DNA of 9,502 bases, from the NCBI GenBank assembly GCA_020860885.1, contig JAJBTS010000343.1, forward strand, positions 1-9,502, read 5' to 3'. Within the stretch, counting starts at the first letter, position 1. Every line of letters begins with the position of its first letter. The stretch is from Bacteroidales bacterium (GTDB lineage Bacteria; Bacteroidota; Bacteroidia; Bacteroidales; Azobacteroidaceae). The notes under the pieces were generated by a model. It had not been told where the DNA came from. It worked only from the letters and a program-made list of their open reading frames with translations, and did not search any database. The position numbers and the translations under genes are program-made. Shown here in pieces: positions 5,786-9,502 of this stretch.

Positions 5786-6127
5786 ATGAAAATCATTTAC
5801 AATAAATACCTTCCGATAAAAGGATTTGTAGCGATAAATCTTTTCGGGCTTGTACTTGCTCAAAAAAGCTTTCATCCTTTATCCAAGACAACGATCAATC
5901 ACGAAAGGATCCATACACAACAAATGAAAGAGATGCTTTATATCTTTTTTTATATCTGGTATTTGATCGAATGGATGATCAAATTGCTACTATATGGTTC
6001 TAAAAGTTATTATAATCTTTCCTTTGAAAGAGAAGCCCGTGAAAATGAACAGGATATGAATTATAGCAAAGAGCGGAAACCTTTCTCGTGGATTAAATAC
6101 CTATCCAGAAAAAGGATTAACAAATGA
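5786..6127 (+). CDS. Small HExxH-motif protein, possible membrane-associated metallopeptidase-like
   Basis: Seen: 113 residues, the only plus-strand gene here. HERIH at 39-43 (after TTIN) is an HExxH zinc motif; it is followed by QQMKEM, a hydrophobic segment (about 50-70, LYIFFYIWYLIEWMIKLLLY) and then SFEREARENE at 79-88, where E81 or E83 could be the third ligand, as in gluzincins. The C-terminus is basic (KERKPF, SRKRINK). A hydrophobic N-terminal stretch (about 13-26) may add a second membrane contact. Known: proteins with this order of motifs are common and uncharacterised in Bacteroidota; short HExxH proteins called minigluzincins exist. Inferred: a small, membrane-bound metalloprotein; peptidase activity is unproven. 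The usual catalytic glutamate, E40, is kept. It faces a Crp/Fnr gene upstream and converges on the next gene 7 bp away. Confidence 0.75.
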   Translation: MKIIYNKYLPIKGFVAINLFGLVLAQKSFHPLSKTTINHERIHTQQMKEMLYIFFYIWYLIEWMIKLLLYGSKSYYNLSFEREARENEQDMNYSKERKPFSWIKYLSRKRINK

Positions 6128-6134
6128 ATTTTTG

Positions 6135-7778
6135 CTAGTCATCAAAATTCCATCTCTTACCTTGAGCATGCTCTTCCATGGATTGTATTATTATTTCCTT
6201 TGTCAAATCCTTTAGTAATACTCCGTAGAACCATTTTTCCTCTTCTTTCCTACCGATTACTTTGGCCCTTCTTTTGATTTCTTCCACATAATCATCGGTA
6301 AATAGTTCGTAAAGAGGATTACCCTTTTCTTCATCTTCGAGTTTCCGGAAGAAAATATATCCGTCGTAATTATCTTCGTAATTTCCTATAGCAGAATTGA
6401 ATTTTAATTCCAATGCACCGTCGAAAGGTTCGCGTCCAAAGGGGCTATCAGCTAAGTCGAAAGCTACCGGAATGTTGTTGTTTAATTCAAATATATAATC
6501 GTACAGTCCGTTCCTGATTTTTCCTCCAACAATACCGGAGTTGCTGATGGTAGCACAATGAGGGAAAATGCAAAAAATATCCTCATCCGGGAATTGTTTA
6601 ACCAACTGAGCAGCGGCTGTAAGAGCGGGTTCTTGCCCCTGTGGAGCTGAAAACATTCCCGGAAGGTTCTTTTTGTGAGCATGCATAAAACCTACTATGA
6701 ATAGAGAATTCCGGGTATCGGAAGACTTTTTCAAATTCTGCTCAATAACGTCTGCCATATGTGTATTCCTATCTTTTTTAGGAAAATTCTTAAATTCCTC
6801 TGTTGTTCTGATAGAATCCCATTGTATCTGATAGTCCGTTAGTATAACTTTTATTTTCTGGTCTTCCGGCAACTTATCATTTAATCTTTTTAATGCAATC
6901 ATAAAATCAAATTCATCTTTATCGTGCCATCCATTGATTTGTTCAGCACCAAAGACTTCTAATAAGATATCCGTATCTAAATCTTTTTTGGAATAAAATA
7001 AATCCAGATCTTTCTGTTTGTGAGAAGGTAATTCAAAGAAAACAGTTCCTATGGTTTTTACAAATTCAGGACTTTGAATAACCTCATTCAAAACATCCCA
7101 TGAAACCTTTCTTCTGTGCATTTCTCCATATACTACCACCTTATGTTTGGATAATTTTTCCAATACATATTTTGAGGGTTTTTTTCCATGTTCCTTTATA
7201 TAGTTTATGAAATTTAGAGTGTCTTTAGGAGTTTGTTTCATCCGTTCTATCATAGGAATGTAGGAAGCCAGATTCGCAAAATTACTTATGGCTTTTTCCC
7301 GTGTTTCTACAAGTCCTTCTCCGAGATCTTCTCCGGCATTTAACCATTTCCCATCTTCACAACTAAGATACCTTATTGCATACAAGGAATCTTTATAAGT
7401 AGAAATAACTGCGGCAACCGAATCCTTATAAATAATACATTCTTTCGCTTCTCTGTCCAGTATATCATTTATCAGTTCTTCTGATGATTCACTGTCGGGT
7501 GTGTTTTCATCAGGGAAATAAGGATGGAAACGGTAAGTGCTATACGGTCTTAATAATCCTTTTTTACCCTTTGTGTTGATATAGTTTATGGTTACAAAGG
7601 CGTCTATAGGACTATTCCAACTATACTTTACCGGAAAATCCTTATTGAGTTTGTGAATGGGTATTGTTTTAATATCGCTTGTCTCCTGAGAATAGCTTTT
7701 TAAAGAGACCAGGATTAAAATAAAATAAACGCACAAAAGTTTAACTGTAGAATTGTTCCTTTTCATAATGTAGATCAT
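6135..7778 (-). CDS. Exported erythromycin-esterase/ChaN-like family protein
   Basis: Seen: 547 residues from ATG 7778, or 543 from ATG 7766, which gives a more usual signal-peptide start (MKRNNSTVK, then a hydrophobic core to about residue 26, ending SYSQ). A poorly recognised N-terminal part (about 30-205) precedes the core: GEMH at 218-221, FFELPSH at 247-253 (E249, H253), RNTHMADVI at 337-345 and VGFMHAHK at 362-369 (H366, H368). Known: these motifs in this order mark the EreA/ChaN/Tiki/TraB-like superfamily, whose members include macrolide esterases, haem-binding ChaN and Wnt-cleaving Tiki. Inferred: an exported hydrolase or metal/haem-binding protein; macrolide resistance should not be assumed, since many Bacteroidota members are uncharacterised. 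It ends 7 bp from the converging HExxH gene. Confidence 0.8.
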   Translation of the reverse strand: MIYIMKRNNSTVKLLCVYFILILVSLKSYSQETSDIKTIPIHKLNKDFPVKYSWNSPIDAFVTINYINTKGKKGLLRPYSTYRFHPYFPDENTPDSESSEELINDILDREAKECIIYKDSVAAVISTYKDSLYAIRYLSCEDGKWLNAGEDLGEGLVETREKAISNFANLASYIPMIERMKQTPKDTLNFINYIKEHGKKPSKYVLEKLSKHKVVVYGEMHRRKVSWDVLNEVIQSPEFVKTIGTVFFELPSHKQKDLDLFYSKKDLDTDILLEVFGAEQINGWHDKDEFDFMIALKRLNDKLPEDQKIKVILTDYQIQWDSIRTTEEFKNFPKKDRNTHMADVIEQNLKKSSDTRNSLFIVGFMHAHKKNLPGMFSAPQGQEPALTAAAQLVKQFPDEDIFCIFPHCATISNSGIVGGKIRNGLYDYIFELNNNIPVAFDLADSPFGREPFDGALELKFNSAIGNYEDNYDGYIFFRKLEDEEKGNPLYELFTDDYVEEIKRRAKVIGRKEEEKWFYGVLLKDLTKEIIIQSMEEHAQGKRWNFDD

Positions 7779-7926
7779 TTTTGTATATGCAAAGTAAGTT
7801 CAAAAGTTTGTATTTTTTATTTATATCGGGTAGAAACCGTTACTGCATCCGGAATGGCAATTGTCTTATATTCATTAAGTTAAAGTTCCGTATTTGTTAA
7901 AATGTTTATATGAGTCGATGAATAGG

Positions 7927-9502
7927 TTATATGGATGAATTTTGCCGGATAAAATTTGCAATATCTTCTCTCGGATCCATGTTTAATTTATCTCTTAAGA
8001 TTGATTTGCGTTGATAAATGGTACGAACACTTTGAACACTGATTACACTTATTTCCTTAGTCGTAAAGTTAGCGCAAAGAAGGCAACAAAGTTGTAATTC
8101 TTTCTGAGAAAGAATGGTTCCAAAGGTTTTTTTCATATTTGTATAGAAGTTGTTGTATAAAGAATCAATTAAAACATACAGATCTTCCCATACGATCAGT
8201 GAATCGACGGGAATTTCTTCATTCGTTATTTTTACCATACGATGAAGCATCTCCTGGTTTTGAGCAGTAGGATTCGATGCTGTTAGACGTATGATTCCCA
8301 ATTGTTGCAGTAAAACTTTTTTGAAGAAAGAGCTTTTTTCTCTGCTTTCCCGTAGATCGTCAGATACGTCTGCCAGTAACTCTTGCAACGATTCCATTTT
8401 TTCTTCTATCTGAAAAAGCCTTTCTTTTTTCTTTTTCATATAAAGATATATAATTCCGCTGCCGATCATTAAAATGAAAAGCACAACAAATAATATCAAT
8501 TGGATTTGCTGTTTCCTGATGGTAAGTTTCAGATTCTCTTCTTTTAATTTTTCTTTAGCTGTTATTTGCTCTTCCGATTTTAATTTATTTCTTAGCTGGT
8601 CAAAATATAAAGAATCCGTATACCGTCCGATAAGACTTAAATCAAAAGTTTCTCCTCTTCCATAGTCGATAATATTTTGCAATAAGGTTAACCCTTCTTT
8701 AGTAAAAATAAAACTTCTGTCATCGTCTTCCCTAAAATCTTGTTCCAGCATTTTATTTAAATAGAACTGAGCGGAATCCAAATCATGTTTCTGAAGATAT
8801 ATATTGGCTTTCATGAAAGATTCCACACTGAATTTTTCTTTTACCGAATATTTTTTCATATTTCTTACATTCTCCAGAGCTTTATCGTATTCCTTCATCC
8901 CTATTTGTAGATCTGCATAATTACGGTAATAATGTCGCAGGCGGAGTGTATCCTTTTGTTCTTTAGCCAAAGCGATTGTTTTGTTCATCCAGTAATCGAT
9001 AGAATCACAGTATATTGTTTTGTCCATAAAAGAATAGGAAATAGCAATCATATAAAGATTCGATGGAAGGAAGGGATTATATTCTGACGCTTTTTCATAA
9101 TACGGGATCGCAGATTTATAATTCTTTGCATCGTAATAATGATTAGCTCTTGTCCGGAGTAGGTTAGAGGTAAAAAGACTATCTCTACCTTGCCGGGCAA
9201 ATTGCATGGCTTCGTTCATATAAGAATTATAATTTACAGAATCATTCTTCCATGCAAAATGATTGATAGTAAATTTATAAGATTCTTTCAGTTCTTCCTG
9301 TATATTATGCTTTTTATAGAATTCCAGAGAATAAACGATCATTGAATCTTCTACTGTAGATTTTCCTTTCAAAGTATGAGTTTTGGTCCGTAACCTCCAG
9401 TAATCAGCAAGTTGTTTATCTGATAAATCAGAGTCAGTAATTGTATTTAAAATATATTCTGCACTGTCTGCATTCGAATTTACAATAGAATCGGCCCGAG
9501 AA
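7927..9502 (-). CDS. TPR - transmembrane - LuxR-like HTH regulator (N-terminus beyond the window)
   Basis: Seen: the frame is open from the stop at 7927 to the right edge, giving 524 visible residues; a start at the TTG at 9372 is not credible because in-frame coding of normal quality (ADSAEYILNTI, DKQLADYWRLRTKTHTLKGK) continues upstream. About residues 1-285 (visible numbering) are TPR-like helix pairs such as NYKSAIPYYEKASEYNP and EYDKALENVRNM. A single membrane helix follows (about 333-354, LILFVVLFILMIG) with a KKKK stop-transfer, then a coiled coil (about 358-390) and a C-terminal HTH (about 462-519) with LSQKELQLCCLLCANFTTKEIS and QSVRTIYQRKSILRDKL. Known: this layout is a common Bacteroidota single-protein signal transducer, TPRs in the periplasm and HTH in the cytoplasm. 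Signal and targets are unknown; the neighbouring exported protein 148 bp downstream is a candidate. Confidence 0.88.
   Translation of the reverse strand, partial: SRADSIVNSNADSAEYILNTITDSDLSDKQLADYWRLRTKTHTLKGKSTVEDSMIVYSLEFYKKHNIQEELKESYKFTINHFAWKNDSVNYNSYMNEAMQFARQGRDSLFTSNLLRTRANHYYDAKNYKSAIPYYEKASEYNPFLPSNLYMIAISYSFMDKTIYCDSIDYWMNKTIALAKEQKDTLRLRHYYRNYADLQIGMKEYDKALENVRNMKKYSVKEKFSVESFMKANIYLQKHDLDSAQFYLNKMLEQDFREDDDRSFIFTKEGLTLLQNIIDYGRGETFDLSLIGRYTDSLYFDQLRNKLKSEEQITAKEKLKEENLKLTIRKQQIQLILFVVLFILMIGSGIIYLYMKKKKERLFQIEEKMESLQELLADVSDDLRESREKSSFFKKVLLQQLGIIRLTASNPTAQNQEMLHRMVKITNEEIPVDSLIVWEDLYVLIDSLYNNFYTNMKKTFGTILSQKELQLCCLLCANFTTKEISVISVQSVRTIYQRKSILRDKLNMDPREDIANFIRQNSSI

Noticed and set aside
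9373..9502. Treating 9372 (TTG) as the start of the TPR regulator
   Set aside because: The frame continues open with ordinary TPR-like coding sequence to the window edge, so the true start is outside the window.

Overview
The window looks like chromosomal DNA from a member of the Bacteroidota, probably Bacteroidales. The evidence is AT-rich gaps, promoter boxes of the TTTG / TAnnTTTG type, starts without a convincing Shine-Dalgarno sequence, and families typical of that phylum: a periplasmic-TPR/transmembrane/LuxR-like regulator, short Crp/Fnr proteins, SAM-like tyrosine recombinases and fused nucleotidyltransferase-HEPN proteins. Nearly everything is on the minus strand; one small gene is on the plus strand. 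No rRNA, tRNA, CRISPR array or insertion sequence was seen.

Left part (1-3848) has an accessory character. Read in the direction of transcription, a short tyrosine recombinase comes first, followed 26 bp later by a DUF1016/YhcG-type PD-(D/E)XK nuclease. Next are a fused MNT-HEPN protein and, across a 300-bp gap, a dGTPase-like HD phosphohydrolase cut by the left edge. Each of the last three belongs to a family often found in defence or toxin-antitoxin settings, so this is a candidate defence/mobility islet. The recombinase seems to lack its N-terminal arm-binding domain, which suggests it is a remnant or an edge of the islet. The nuclease gene carries an in-frame tandem repeat built on a strong palindrome in its linker.

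Middle part (3922-5589) is a compact minus-strand group. A Crp/Fnr-family regulator is followed by an SMR transporter of the Gdx/SugE (guanidinium export) subgroup and then by a 224-aa protein of unknown function. The gaps are 71 and 31 bp, so they may be co-transcribed.

Right part (5590-9502): a 196-bp divergent promoter region separates the Crp gene from a plus-strand 113-aa protein with an HExxH motif (a possible small membrane-associated metallopeptidase). That gene converges, 7 bp apart, on an exported erythromycin-esterase/ChaN-like protein. Upstream of the latter lies a TPR-TM-HTH regulator whose reading frame stays open to the right edge, so its true start is outside the window. Functional links between the three parts are not established by the sequence; the strongest links are spacing and strand.
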